Source: Brevundimonas diminuta 470-4
Lineage (GTDB): Bacteria > Pseudomonadota > Alphaproteobacteria > Caulobacterales > Caulobacteraceae
NCBI GenBank assembly: GCA_000318405.1
Contig: KB291754.1
Span: forward strand, 16,658 to 80,657
Length of the DNA stretch: 64,000 nt
Direction: 5' to 3'
In this document: piece after piece, positions 56,081-64,000 of the stretch
Numbering within the stretch: the stretch's first letter is position 1
Layout: every line of letters starts with the position of its first letter
The notes under the pieces: model-generated
The model's database searches: none
Seen by the model: the letters and a program-made list of their open reading frames with translations, nothing else
Told to the model about the DNA's origin: nothing
Made by a program: the position numbers and the translations under genes

Positions 56081-56280
56081 GAGAAAAACAGAGTCCAATT
56101 CGTCTGAAACGTCTGAAATCCCATGCGGCGCGCGATCATTTCCCCACTCGACCGGAACGCAGCCTAGCACAGGCGGAGAGGCAGGCTGGCCGATTGCGAT
56201 TCAGCCCCCCTGCCGCCACAAGGGGAGAAGGATCGCCGCACCACCTTTCGCAATCGCCCGCGACCGCCTAGGTAGGCCCC

Positions 56281-57096
56281 ATGTCTGACGCCTCCCTCGC
56301 CGCGCCGCCCGTAAAGGCCAGTCCTTTCCACGAACTCGAAGTCCTGTGGGTTCGCCACTGGAACGACCAGCTGTTCAGCTTCGGCGTGAAGCGGCCCGAG
56401 GATTTCCGTTTCCGCTCGGGCGAGTTCGTCATGATCGGCTTGCCCGGAGAGGACGGCGGCAAGCCCATCCTGCGCGCCTATTCCATCGCCAGCCCCTTCT
56501 GGGCCGAGGAGCTGGAGTTCTTCTCCATCAAGGTCGAGGACGGCCCCCTGACCTCGCGCCTGCAGAAGATCGTCGCGGGCGACAGCGTGCTGATGGGCAA
56601 GAAGCCGACCGGCACCCTGGTGCTGGACGCCCTGACCGGCGGCGAGCGTCTGTGGCTGATCGGCACCGGCACGGGCCTGGCGCCCTGGCTGTCGGTGGCG
56701 CGCGATCCCGAGACCTATTCGCGCTTCAAGCAGGTCATCGTCTGCCACACGGTGCGCAACGTGGCCGACCTGGCCTATCGCGACTTCTTCACCCACGAGA
56801 TCCACGACGATCCGCTGATCGGCGAGGAGGCCAAGGCCCAGCTGACCTATTATCCGACGGTGACGCGCGAACGGTTCGAGACGCCGGGCCGGATCACCGA
56901 CCGCATCAAGTCCGGCGATCTGTTCGCCGACCTGCAACTGCCCATCGGCTTTTCGCCCAACAGCGACCGCGTCATGCTGTGCGGCTCGATGGCCATGATC
57001 AAGGAGACCGGCGAGCTGCTGGAATCCTACGGCCTGAAAGAAGGCTCGAACGCCGAACCCGGCGACTATGTTCTGGAGCGCGCCTTTGTCGGCTGA
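56281..57096 (+). CDS. fpr: ferredoxin/flavodoxin-NADP+ reductase
   Basis: 271 residues, FAD enzyme moving electrons between NADPH and ferredoxin or flavodoxin. FAD-binding half: FRFRSGEFVMIGLPGEDGGK and LRAYSIASPFWAEELEFFSI; NADPH half: LWLIGTGTGLAPWLSVARDP, VIVCHTVRNVADLAYRDFF and VMLCGSMAMIKETGELLES, ending in the aromatic-less YVLERAFVG typical of the bacterial subfamily. Relevant to oxidative stress and iron-sulfur cluster supply. ATG 56281. Chorismate mutase follows 4 bases after the stop. Confidence 0.95.
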   Translation: MSDASLAAPPVKASPFHELEVLWVRHWNDQLFSFGVKRPEDFRFRSGEFVMIGLPGEDGGKPILRAYSIASPFWAEELEFFSIKVEDGPLTSRLQKIVAGDSVLMGKKPTGTLVLDALTGGERLWLIGTGTGLAPWLSVARDPETYSRFKQVIVCHTVRNVADLAYRDFFTHEIHDDPLIGEEAKAQLTYYPTVTRERFETPGRITDRIKSGDLFADLQLPIGFSPNSDRVMLCGSMAMIKETGELLESYGLKEGSNAEPGDYVLERAFVG

Positions 57097-57100
57097 CCTG

Positions 57101-57433
57101 ATGACCTCTCCCCGCACCGTCGCCATTGACGAGCGCAAAGCCCCTGAAGACTGCGTCACCATGGTCGATGTGCGTCAGGGCGTGGATGCGCTGGACCGCG
57201 CTCTGGTGATCCTGCTGGCCGAGCGTCAGCGCTATATGGACGCCGCCGCCCGCATCAAGCCGAACCGCGACGCCGTCTTCGATCAGGCCCGCATCGACGA
57301 CGTGGTGGCCAAGGTGCTGAAGGCGGCCGAACCCGCCGGCCTGTCGCCCGACATCGCCGAGCCGGTCTGGCGCCTGCTCATCGACCGCTGCATCGCCCAT
57401 GAGTTCGGAACCTGGGACCAGACGCGGGTCTGA
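57101..57433 (+). CDS. chorismate mutase, AroQ class
   Basis: 110 residues, all-helical AroQ-type domain converting chorismate to prephenate for Phe/Tyr synthesis. Recognisable are MVDVRQGVDALDRALVILLA, ERQRYMDAAARIKPNRDAVF with the conserved Arg/Lys, DQARIDDVVAKVLKAA, and VWRLLIDRCIAHEF. A related isochorismate-pyruvate lyase activity cannot be excluded. Start taken as ATG 57101, right after the fpr stop; a longer frame overlaps fpr. Probably translated with fpr. Confidence 0.9.
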   Translation: MTSPRTVAIDERKAPEDCVTMVDVRQGVDALDRALVILLAERQRYMDAAARIKPNRDAVFDQARIDDVVAKVLKAAEPAGLSPDIAEPVWRLLIDRCIAHEFGTWDQTRV

Positions 57434-57455
57434 AAACCATTACCCCCGTATGAGA

Positions 57456-57492
57456 AAGGGGCTGCCCGGCTTTCGCCCGGCAGCCCCCTTTT
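57456..57492. terminator. terminator between chorismate mutase and Hpt genes
   Basis: GGGGCTGCC (57458-57466) pairs with GGCAGCCCC (57479-57487) with an inner short stem (GGC / GCC), followed by CTTTTC and preceded by AA. It suits termination of the plus-strand transcript and partly of the convergent one. Confidence 0.75.
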
Positions 57493-57528
57493 CGTCTGTC
57501 TTCTCCCGCAAGGGGAAAGAGCACGGCT

Positions 57529-57882
57529 TCAGCCCTTCAGGCTCCTCAGCGCCAACTCGTGGCGATAGGCCGCCACATCGGCCAGAGCCGCGTCCAGCGC
57601 CGTCTTCACGCGCTCCAAACCGGCGGGCGCAGCAGCCTGTTCGCCGAACTCCACCTCTTCACAGACCTGGGCCAGGGCCTTGGCCCCGATGCCCGCCCCG
57701 GCGCCGCGGATGGTGTGAACGGCGTCGCGCCAACCTTCGCTGGACGCATCCAGCATGGCCGACCACATGCGGGCCTGCTCGGCGAACAGGCCCAGCACTT
57801 CTTCCGTCACCTCATCCATGCCGCCGGTCATGGCTTCGAGGACGGTGAAATCCACCGCCCCCGACAGGTCGCGCCTGGCCAT
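57529..57882 (-). CDS. histidine phosphotransfer (Hpt) domain protein
   Basis: 117 residues, one helical Hpt domain. The phosphoacceptor is His56 in WRDAVHTIRGAGAGIGAKAL, which fits the Hpt signature HxLKGxxxxxG. Hpt proteins pass phosphate between hybrid kinases and response regulators. No kinase or receiver gene is in the window. Its start overlaps the stop of the amino acid permease gene by one base, so expression is tied to the permease. Confidence 0.85.
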   Translation of the reverse strand: MARRDLSGAVDFTVLEAMTGGMDEVTEEVLGLFAEQARMWSAMLDASSEGWRDAVHTIRGAGAGIGAKALAQVCEEVEFGEQAAAPAGLERVKTALDAALADVAAYRHELALRSLKG

Positions 57883-59312
57883 TAACCCCTGCCCGTCTCG
57901 TCTGGGGCCTCTTCGCCTTTAGCCAAGCGCGAGTTACGCGACGACCAGAGCAGATAGACGGCCAGACCGAACAGGTTCCACAGCAGGAAATACAGCTGCG
58001 TCGAGCCCTTCAGGCTGAAGAAGAAGACGATGCAGCCGACGATGGCGATGCCGCCAACCAGCCACCACAGCGGCGCCTTGAACTTGCGCTCGCGGTTCGG
58101 GTCGCGCACGCGCAGCACGATCAGGCTGACGCCCACGGCCATGAAGGCCATCAGGGTGCCGGCGTTGGCCAGCGACGCCAGCTCGTCCAGTCGCATGATG
58201 CCCGCCAGGAAGGCGACGACGATGGCGGTGAACACCGTCACCACGGTCGGCACGCCGCGATTGGAAATCTTGGCCAGGCGGTTGGGCAGCAGGCCGTCGC
58301 GGGCCATGCCCAGGAAGATGCGGCTCTGGCCGAACAGGAAGGCCAGCAGGACGGTCGGCAAGGCGACGACGGCGGCTGCGGCGATCCATTGTGCGGCGAC
58401 GCCCTGACCCAGACCGCGCATGATATGGGCCAGCGGTTCGGGGCTGTCGGCGAAGCTGGACACCGGCGCGGCGCCGATCGCAGCGGCGGCGACGGCGATG
58501 TACAGAATGGTGCAGATCACCATCGAACCGACGATGCCGATCGCCAGATCGCGCTCAGGCTTCTTGGTCTCTTCGGCCGCCGTGGCGATGGCGTCGAAGC
58601 CGTAGAAGGCGAAGAAGATGATGGCGGCTGCGGCCATCACGCCGGTCTGGACGAAGGGCGCCCCGAAGCCGTGCGGCATGAAGGGGGTGAAGTTCGCCGC
58701 ATCGAACTTCGGCAGGGCGATCGCCACGAAGGCCACCAGGGCGGCGATCTTGATGACCACCAGCACCGCGTTCAGCGTCGCGCTCTCACGCGTGCCCATC
58801 AGCAGCAGACCGGTGACGATGCCGATGATGAAGACCGCGGGCAGGTTGATCAGCCCGCCTTCGACGTGCGGCCCGACCGTCAGAGCGAACGGCAGGTCGA
58901 TTCCCAGCCCGGCCAGGAAGGGCGCTGCATAGCCCGACCAGCCCACGGCGACCGCCGAGACGACGAGCGAATACTCGAGGATCAGACTCCAGCCCACGAC
59001 CCAGGCGAAGATCTCGCCCAGGGCGGCGTAGGAGTAGGTATAGGCGCTGCCCGAGGCGGGCATGATGGTCGACAGTTCGGCATAGGCCAGAGCGGCGCAG
59101 GCGCACACCAGACCGGCCAGGGCGAAGCTGATCAGCACCGCCGGCCCCGCCAGCCCCGCGCCGACCCCGATCAGGGTCAAAATGCCGGTGCCGACAATGG
59201 CTCCGACGCCCAGCGCCATAAGGTGCGGCCAGCTCAGGGTCTTTTTGAGCCCCGGCCCCGAACTCGGGGCCAACATCGCGTCGATCGAGCGCCGACGGTT
59301 CCAGAACGCCAT
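57882..59312 (-). CDS. APC-family amino acid permease
   Basis: 476 residues, about 12 membrane helices. The N-terminal substrate motif is GVGAIVGTGILTLIGVGAGL; later come AYTYSYAALGEIFAWVVGWS, FFAFYGFDAIATAAEETKKP (conserved EE region) and FGQSRIFLGMARDGLLPNRL. This is the cationic amino acid/GABA-type (YhdG-like) branch of APC secondary transporters. Start ATG 59310-59312. The Hpt gene follows with a one-base overlap. The 195 bases upstream carry its promoter and that of tRNA-Lys. Confidence 0.93.
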   Translation of the reverse strand: MAFWNRRRSIDAMLAPSSGPGLKKTLSWPHLMALGVGAIVGTGILTLIGVGAGLAGPAVLISFALAGLVCACAALAYAELSTIMPASGSAYTYSYAALGEIFAWVVGWSLILEYSLVVSAVAVGWSGYAAPFLAGLGIDLPFALTVGPHVEGGLINLPAVFIIGIVTGLLLMGTRESATLNAVLVVIKIAALVAFVAIALPKFDAANFTPFMPHGFGAPFVQTGVMAAAAIIFFAFYGFDAIATAAEETKKPERDLAIGIVGSMVICTILYIAVAAAAIGAAPVSSFADSPEPLAHIMRGLGQGVAAQWIAAAAVVALPTVLLAFLFGQSRIFLGMARDGLLPNRLAKISNRGVPTVVTVFTAIVVAFLAGIMRLDELASLANAGTLMAFMAVGVSLIVLRVRDPNRERKFKAPLWWLVGGIAIVGCIVFFFSLKGSTQLYFLLWNLFGLAVYLLWSSRNSRLAKGEEAPDETGRG

Positions 59313-59507
59313 AATCTTTACTCCCCCTCGCCGCGTCTTTCGGCGGCTGATTCAAGGCGCGACCTTAGCGCGCGTTGCAATCATGATAAAAGACGCATTT
59401 GGCGCTTGCACAGCCCCATCGCTGCGAGTAATAGGAGCGCCCTTCGCCGAGGTTATTCACGCCGCAGCGAAGGGCCGGCGCCACACCAAGGGCGCAGACG
59501 ACGGTAC

Positions 59508-60678
<1,171 letters not shown>

Positions 60679-60689
<11 letters not shown>

Positions 60690-60873
60690 CTCGCTTGGCC
60701 TTCCAAGCGTCGAAAGGATCCGCCGCTTCGATCTTCTGTTCAGACTGTCGAACGATACGGATCGTGCCGTCCTGGTCGATCTCGACCGCAGAGACGTCAA
60801 AGCCTGCCGCTCGCGCCGCCTTCAGAGCCTTTGAGACATCTGCCTGCGTGAACCGCGTCGCTACCCGCGCCAT
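60679..60873 (-). CDS. small protein upstream of the integrase
   Basis: 64 residues, ATG 60871-60873, one base after the stop of the MerR-like gene. Sequence MARVATRFTQADVSKALKAA, then GFDVSAVEIDQDGTIRIVRQ, then a short charged tail. Proteins of this pattern (RFTQADVxRAxKAA...) are often encoded next to integrases in alphaproteobacterial islands and prophages (recalled). Likely a co-factor or regulator of integration. Ends 11 bases inside the integrase start. Confidence 0.75.
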
Positions 60874-60874
60874 C

Positions 60875-61450
60875 TTAGACCTCCACGCCATCGGCGGGGT
60901 CGATGGATCCTTGCGGCGATTGGAAGCGCTGCGCCAATGCCTCAAAGCTTGCGTCACTGAGCTCAACCTTACACGCGCGTTCGAACAACCGACGCAGCAC
61001 GAGGGACGCGTTGATCACGACGACCTCACACACCTGACGACGTTCGCGCTCGACGGCTTCAAGCGATTTCTCGACGACGCGATCCAACTCACCCCCACCG
61101 AGAAGGCAAACGATGGGCAGATGAAGCTGCGACGCCTCGCTCTCCGCTTGTTCGAAAATCGCGAAACTGCCGAACAACACCTCGCCGCCACTGCCCGATC
61201 GCGACGCGAACACGAGCAGGTCGTCATAATCAGCGCGCACCAGAGCCGCCGCCTGCTCCTGCGACCGACCTGCGCGGCCAAGCTCCAAGAATAAAGCCAA
61301 CCGAAAGGCATGGTCAGCCGTGAAACGCCCCCATCCTCCTGAAGCGGGCTGTGGGAACGGCATCAAGCGTCGCTGGGCGAGGTTGTTGAACAGCCCCACC
61401 GAAACACCCGTGACAGACAGAAGATCAGCGCGTCGCATCGAAATCACCAT
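60875..61450 (-). CDS. MerR-like helix-turn-helix protein
   Basis: 191 residues. N-terminus resembles a MerR/excisionase winged helix: MRRADLLSVTGVSVGLFNNL, AQRRLMPFPQPASGGWGRFT, DHAFRLALFLELGRAGRSQE. The rest is helical and acidic with no known effector domain. ATG 61448-61450 is supported by AAAAGGAAA upstream; ATG 61436-61438 is possible. It is divergent from the minimal recombinase gene and heads the run leading to the integrase, so it could control both. Confidence 0.72.
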   Translation of the reverse strand: MVISMRRADLLSVTGVSVGLFNNLAQRRLMPFPQPASGGWGRFTADHAFRLALFLELGRAGRSQEQAAALVRADYDDLLVFASRSGSGGEVLFGSFAIFEQAESEASQLHLPIVCLLGGGELDRVVEKSLEAVERERRQVCEVVVINASLVLRRLFERACKVELSDASFEALAQRFQSPQGSIDPADGVEV

Positions 61451-61687
61451 AATTATGATTTCCTTTTAGCACGCGACGAAAACGCCATCAATACGATGAT
61501 TTTTATTCAGGCTAAAGCCGGGCGATTTCAAACTGCGAAAATTATTTCTTGACTTTTCAGCCAGTTAAATGAATAATGCAAAGTGTCGCAATGCGCTCAT
61601 CGCGCGACACCTTCTCACTTCATCCCCGTCACGATCTCGCGCCAGGCACGCCTGACGCGTGCTTTTTCGTGCCTGAAAGGTCGTTTT
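61451..61687. promoter_or_regulatory. divergent control region of the island with inverted repeats
   Basis: 237 bases, AT-rich around 61450-61580. GTGTCGC (61583-61589) and GCGACAC (61604-61610) form an inverted repeat. Further on, GCACGC (61646-61651) with GCGTGC (61657-61662) plus TTTTT is a small terminator-like hairpin, and CAGGCACG (61643-61650) with CGTGCCTG (61668-61675) is a competing 8-bp hairpin ending next to the ribosome site GAAAGG of the recombinase. Confidence 0.55.
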
Positions 61688-62266
61688 ATGCCTGGTCGCC
61701 AAGCCCAGATCCTCACAGACACCATCATACGTCGCGCGCTCGAAAGGCTCTCCCGCCGTCCCCAAGCCTCCCGCGATCAAGCCATCTTCCTCCTTTCACT
61801 CAGAGCCGGTCTCCGCGCATGCGAAATCGCCGGGCTTGAATGGCCGATGGTGCTCGACGGCAACGGACGGGTCGGCCGAACGCTCGTCGTGCTTGATCGC
61901 ATCGCGAAGAAGGGCGGCGGTCGCACAATCCCTCTCCATTCGGATCTGCGCGCCGCCTTACAGACATTGCGAAAACAGACTCTAAACCCCAACGGCCCTG
62001 TCATCCTGTCCGAACGAGGGGGCGGCTTTCGCGCCAACAGTCTCGTCAACTGGTTCGGCGAGCTCTACCGCGAGATTAACGCCCAAGGATGCTCGTCCCA
62101 TTCTGGACGACGCACCTTCATCACCGCGGCCGCGCGAAATGCCCACAAGGTCGGCGCCAGCCTGCGTGACATCCAGATCCTTGCCGGCCATCGTTCAATC
62201 GAGGTGACGCAGGGGTACATCGAAGGCGATAGCGACGCCCAACGCCGCCTTGTCGCAATTGCATGA
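61688..62266 (+). CDS. minimal tyrosine recombinase (catalytic domain only)
   Basis: 192 residues containing a complete catalytic set: Arg43 (SLRAGLRACEIAGLEW), Lys74/75 (AKKGGGRTIPLHSD), His138 and Arg141 (SSHSGRRTFITAAAR), His168 (ILAGHRSIEVT) and Tyr177 (QGYIEGD). The usual N-terminal core-binding (SAM-like) domain is absent; only about 25 residues precede the catalytic fold. ATG 61688 follows GAAAGG. Comparable short recombinases act in fimbrial switches or as phage-derived Xer-like enzymes. It may resolve or invert DNA, or help the large integrase. Confidence 0.85.
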   Translation: MPGRQAQILTDTIIRRALERLSRRPQASRDQAIFLLSLRAGLRACEIAGLEWPMVLDGNGRVGRTLVVLDRIAKKGGGRTIPLHSDLRAALQTLRKQTLNPNGPVILSERGGGFRANSLVNWFGELYREINAQGCSSHSGRRTFITAAARNAHKVGASLRDIQILAGHRSIEVTQGYIEGDSDAQRRLVAIA

Positions 62267-62281
62267 GCGGAGGCAGACGTC

Positions 62282-62512
62282 ATGGCCAACTGGCCCTTCG
62301 CCGACATAGCTCCAGTCACCATCGCTATTGAAACCATCCACGCGGGACGACGACAAGGCGACTTGAAGATCACAGGCATCGACCTCGACAGCGGCGATCG
62401 CATGACCGTCAAGGTGAAGTCACACGGACCGTGGTCGCCACGACCCGCTGTCTTGTGCAGCGACGGCCTCGTCCTCGTGCTTAGCCTAGAACACGCTCTG
62501 AAGTCGCGTTGA
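62282..62512 (+). CDS. small island protein of unknown function
   Basis: 76 residues, ATG 62282 after GAGCGGAGGCAGACGTC. Sequence starts MANWPFADIAPVTIAIETIH, with KITGIDLDSGDRMTVKVKSH and a hydrophobic LVLVLSLEHAL end. It looks like a small beta-rich soluble fold. No family recognised. It lies 15 bases after the minimal recombinase, so probably co-transcribed. Confidence 0.6.
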   Translation: MANWPFADIAPVTIAIETIHAGRRQGDLKITGIDLDSGDRMTVKVKSHGPWSPRPAVLCSDGLVLVLSLEHALKSR

Positions 62513-62591
62513 CGCCCACGTCAGGCACCGAGCGCGGCAACGCCTAGCGCCGGCACACTCGCATATTTCTTCCCTACAATCGGAGCCCACC

Positions 62592-62921
62592 ATGACCGTC
62601 GAAAGACGCGCGCGCATATGCGCGCTCAACGACCAACTTCGGACGCAACACGTCGGCGGACGGATACTCATCAGCCAAGGCGTTGTCGCAGAAGGCCCCG
62701 CCTTCATTCTAGCCGCGCTAGGGGCAGTGAAACGCTTCTCAGATTTCAACGAATTCAACGATCCCTACGGCGAACATGACTTCGGCGTGGTGTTGGTCGA
62801 TGGCGACAAGGTCTTCTGGAAAATCGACTACTACGACCGTTCTCTCACAGCCGCTGCTGACCCCGCGTCCGAAAGCGACTGCGTCCGCGTCCTGACGCTT
62901 ATGCGCCCCGACGAGTATTGA
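62592..62921 (+). CDS. DUF3768 domain protein
   Basis: 109 residues. Conserved family parts are ARICALNDQLRTQHVGGRIL, FSDFNEFNDPYGEHDFGVVL, DKVFWKIDYYDRSL and CVRVLTLMRPDEY. DUF3768 proteins are widespread on alphaproteobacterial plasmids and integrative elements; function unknown. ATG 62592. The stop is 2 bases before the ATG of the cysteine protease gene, so the two are coupled. Confidence 0.88.
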   Translation: MTVERRARICALNDQLRTQHVGGRILISQGVVAEGPAFILAALGAVKRFSDFNEFNDPYGEHDFGVVLVDGDKVFWKIDYYDRSLTAAADPASESDCVRVLTLMRPDEY

Positions 62922-62923
62922 CA

Positions 62924-63469
62924 ATGCGCGCCGTTCAGCAGGGTACATTCGACGGACTTTGCGGGATCTATGCGATCCTCAACGCGCTCGACGGCGTCGG
63001 CGTGACCGGCCCCCGCAGTCACCTTCACCGCAATCTGTTTCGCAATATCGTGAAGGCGACCCCGCCGAAGACGCTGGCTGACGCCGTCAGTCACGGTCTC
63101 GAAACCGAACACCTCCTCGCCGCCGCTCGCCAAGGACTGCGCTGGTTGCGTCGCGCTCATGATATCGATTTGCGTCTCTCGCGATGGCGACATCAGCCAA
63201 CGAACAAGGCCGATTTCATCAAAGCCCTCATTGCCGTTTCTAGACGACCAGGGCATGCGGTCATCTTGTGTTTCGCCAAACCCGGCCTTCAGCACTGGTC
63301 GGTTGTCGAAAAGATCGACCCCAAAGCTATCCGTTTGCGAGATTCTGGGGGACTCACACATCTCGAAATCGATCGCTTCGAACTAGAACGAGGCCGTTAC
63401 CGCCTTATTCCCGAAGATACGATCATCGTCAGGCGTCTGAAGCCTCTGGCATCCTCATCGCTGCAATAA
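62924..63469 (+). CDS. predicted papain-like cysteine protease
   Basis: 181 residues, ATG 62924 (a TTG at 62918 is in frame). An intact clan-CA-type active site is visible: Gln5/Gln6 (oxyanion hole), Cys13 in QQGTFDGLCGIYAILNAL, His124 in FAKPGLQHWSVVEK and Asp140 in IRLRDSGG. The order Q-C-H-D and spacing match C39- or papain-like peptidases. No signal peptide, membrane helix or carrier domain, so intracellular. No close named family recognised. Coupled to DUF3768; its 3' end overlaps the opposite-strand XRE gene by 41 bases. Could mature a small peptide or cleave a target protein. Confidence 0.72.
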   Translation: MRAVQQGTFDGLCGIYAILNALDGVGVTGPRSHLHRNLFRNIVKATPPKTLADAVSHGLETEHLLAAARQGLRWLRRAHDIDLRLSRWRHQPTNKADFIKALIAVSRRPGHAVILCFAKPGLQHWSVVEKIDPKAIRLRDSGGLTHLEIDRFELERGRYRLIPEDTIIVRRLKPLASSSLQ

Positions 63470-63698
63470 TCTCGCGGTAGTCGACGCCTAACGCCGCCAC
63501 GATGCGCATGAACTCGACGACGTCGAGCCGTCGCCGTCCGCCTTCGTATTTCGAAACATAGGTCTGATCGACGCCCAATCGATCAGCCAGCTCATACTGC
63601 GTCACGCCAGCATCCACCCGCGCCTGCGCCAACGCCGTCGTCAAGCGACGGTGCTCTTCGGTGTGCAGTCCCGTTAGTCCCCGCCGCCCATTGCTCAT
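63429..63698 (-). CDS. XRE family helix-turn-helix regulator
   Basis: 89 residues. HTH of the Cro/CI type from about 15 to 75: EHRRLTTALAQARVDAGVTQ, YELADRLGVDQTYVSKYEGG and RRRLDVVEFMRIVAALGVDY. The short C-terminus ends IAAMRMPEASDA. Overlaps the cysteine protease gene tail to tail by 41 bases. Likely regulates island genes, possibly the lipoprotein gene divergent from it or the DUF3768-protease pair. Confidence 0.88.
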   Translation of the reverse strand: MSNGRRGLTGLHTEEHRRLTTALAQARVDAGVTQYELADRLGVDQTYVSKYEGGRRRLDVVEFMRIVAALGVDYREIIAAMRMPEASDA

Positions 63699-63724
63699 AC
63701 CTCAGCGGCTAGAGGGCTAGTCAA

Positions 63725-63988
63725 ATGATGCTAAACAGGCATCTTACAGCCAAGATGGAGTCTATCTTGTCGCCTCACCACCTCTTCATACGCCTCGCCA
63801 GCGGGGCCCTCGCGCTCGCACTGCTCTCCAGTTGCGAAGCTCTACGTCCTGCAGACGTCTGTCTGGCTGAGGAGACGCTCGCCACCACCAAGCAGATTTT
63901 GCGACAAATCATCCTGCCGCAAGGTGACCCCGCGCTGCTCGAACAAGCCTTCGATGAGGTTCTAACGATCGAGCTGACGTGCCTCTGA
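63725..63988 (+). CDS. small lipoprotein-like protein
   Basis: 87 residues from ATG 63725 (ATG 63755 gives 77). Hydrophobic stretch IRLASGALALALLSSC provides a signal peptide with a lipobox (LLSSC); the mature part of about 50 residues is helical with two more Cys (VCLAEE and ELTCL). No family recognised. Divergent from the XRE gene with 26 bases between starts, so probably controlled by it. Confidence 0.65.
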   Translation: MMLNRHLTAKMESILSPHHLFIRLASGALALALLSSCEALRPADVCLAEETLATTKQILRQIILPQGDPALLEQAFDEVLTIELTCL

Positions 63989-64000
63989 GTTTTCATCCAG

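Noticed and set aside
57399..57848. 149-residue plus-strand frame over the chorismate mutase terminator
   Set aside because: Runs through a terminator and antisense to the Hpt gene; Arg/Pro-rich noise.

Overview
The window is high-GC chromosomal DNA of a Caulobacterales-type alphaproteobacterium, most likely Brevundimonas or a close relative. The evidence is the gene content: flaF/flbT, an SpmX-like muramidase homologue, GGAAC-N16/17-GTT general-stress promoters, many TonB-dependent receptors, and the infA-maf-RNase E/G-yacG-tRNA-Phe order. This is a family-level inference from the sequence alone.

Layout. 1-6.2 kb: minus-strand housekeeping block (exbB cut by the window edge, tRNA-Phe, yacG, RNase E/G homologue, maf, infA, UPF0262, DUF2948, murA). 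6.1-15.3 kb: tRNA-Thr, a large secreted beta-propeller amidohydrolase, DedA, a Gly/Tyr-rich exported protein, msrB, an S41-like protease, DUF805, lipB, a FliN-like protein and tRNA-Leu. 15.3-25.3 kb: mgtE, the SpmX-like protein, isovaleryl-CoA dehydrogenase, small stress-type proteins behind EcfG-like promoters, ExoD, flbT-flaF, a MoxR ATPase, a repeat-containing envelope protein, an HD hydrolase, an NrtR-like regulator and tRNA-Ser. 25.4-31.3 kb: two tiny hydrophilic proteins, then an apparent catabolic operon (aldehyde dehydrogenase, SDR, LeuB-like dehydrogenase, M20 amidohydrolase, XRE-cupin regulator).

31.3-56 kb is a nutrient-scavenging region. It has three TonB-dependent receptors, a class III aminotransferase, a PhoD phosphatase, a class A acid phosphatase, a Dpp/Opp-type importer packed into three polypeptides (binding protein fused to one permease; two ATPases fused), a P1 (S58) peptidase, gamma-glutamyltransferase, an exported AbgB-like M20 hydrolase and a dipeptidyl-peptidase of family S9. 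Together they read as a route for bringing in peptides and acylated or gamma-glutamyl amino acids, trimming them in the periplasm and importing the products; this route is inferred. An inverted REP-like repeat pair lies at 56.0 kb, followed by fpr, chorismate mutase, Hpt and an amino acid permease.

From 59.5 kb to the right edge lies the left end of an integrated island. Its integrase reads backwards into tRNA-Lys(CTT), and the tRNA carries an acceptor-stem mismatch compatible with att recombination. The island holds a MerR-like regulator divergent from a recombinase reduced to the tyrosine-recombinase catalytic domain, with an attenuator-like leader between them, plus a DUF3768 protein, a papain-like cysteine protease, an XRE regulator overlapping it antisense, and a small lipoprotein. 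This is the least explained part of the window. No rRNA, CRISPR array or insertion sequence was seen.
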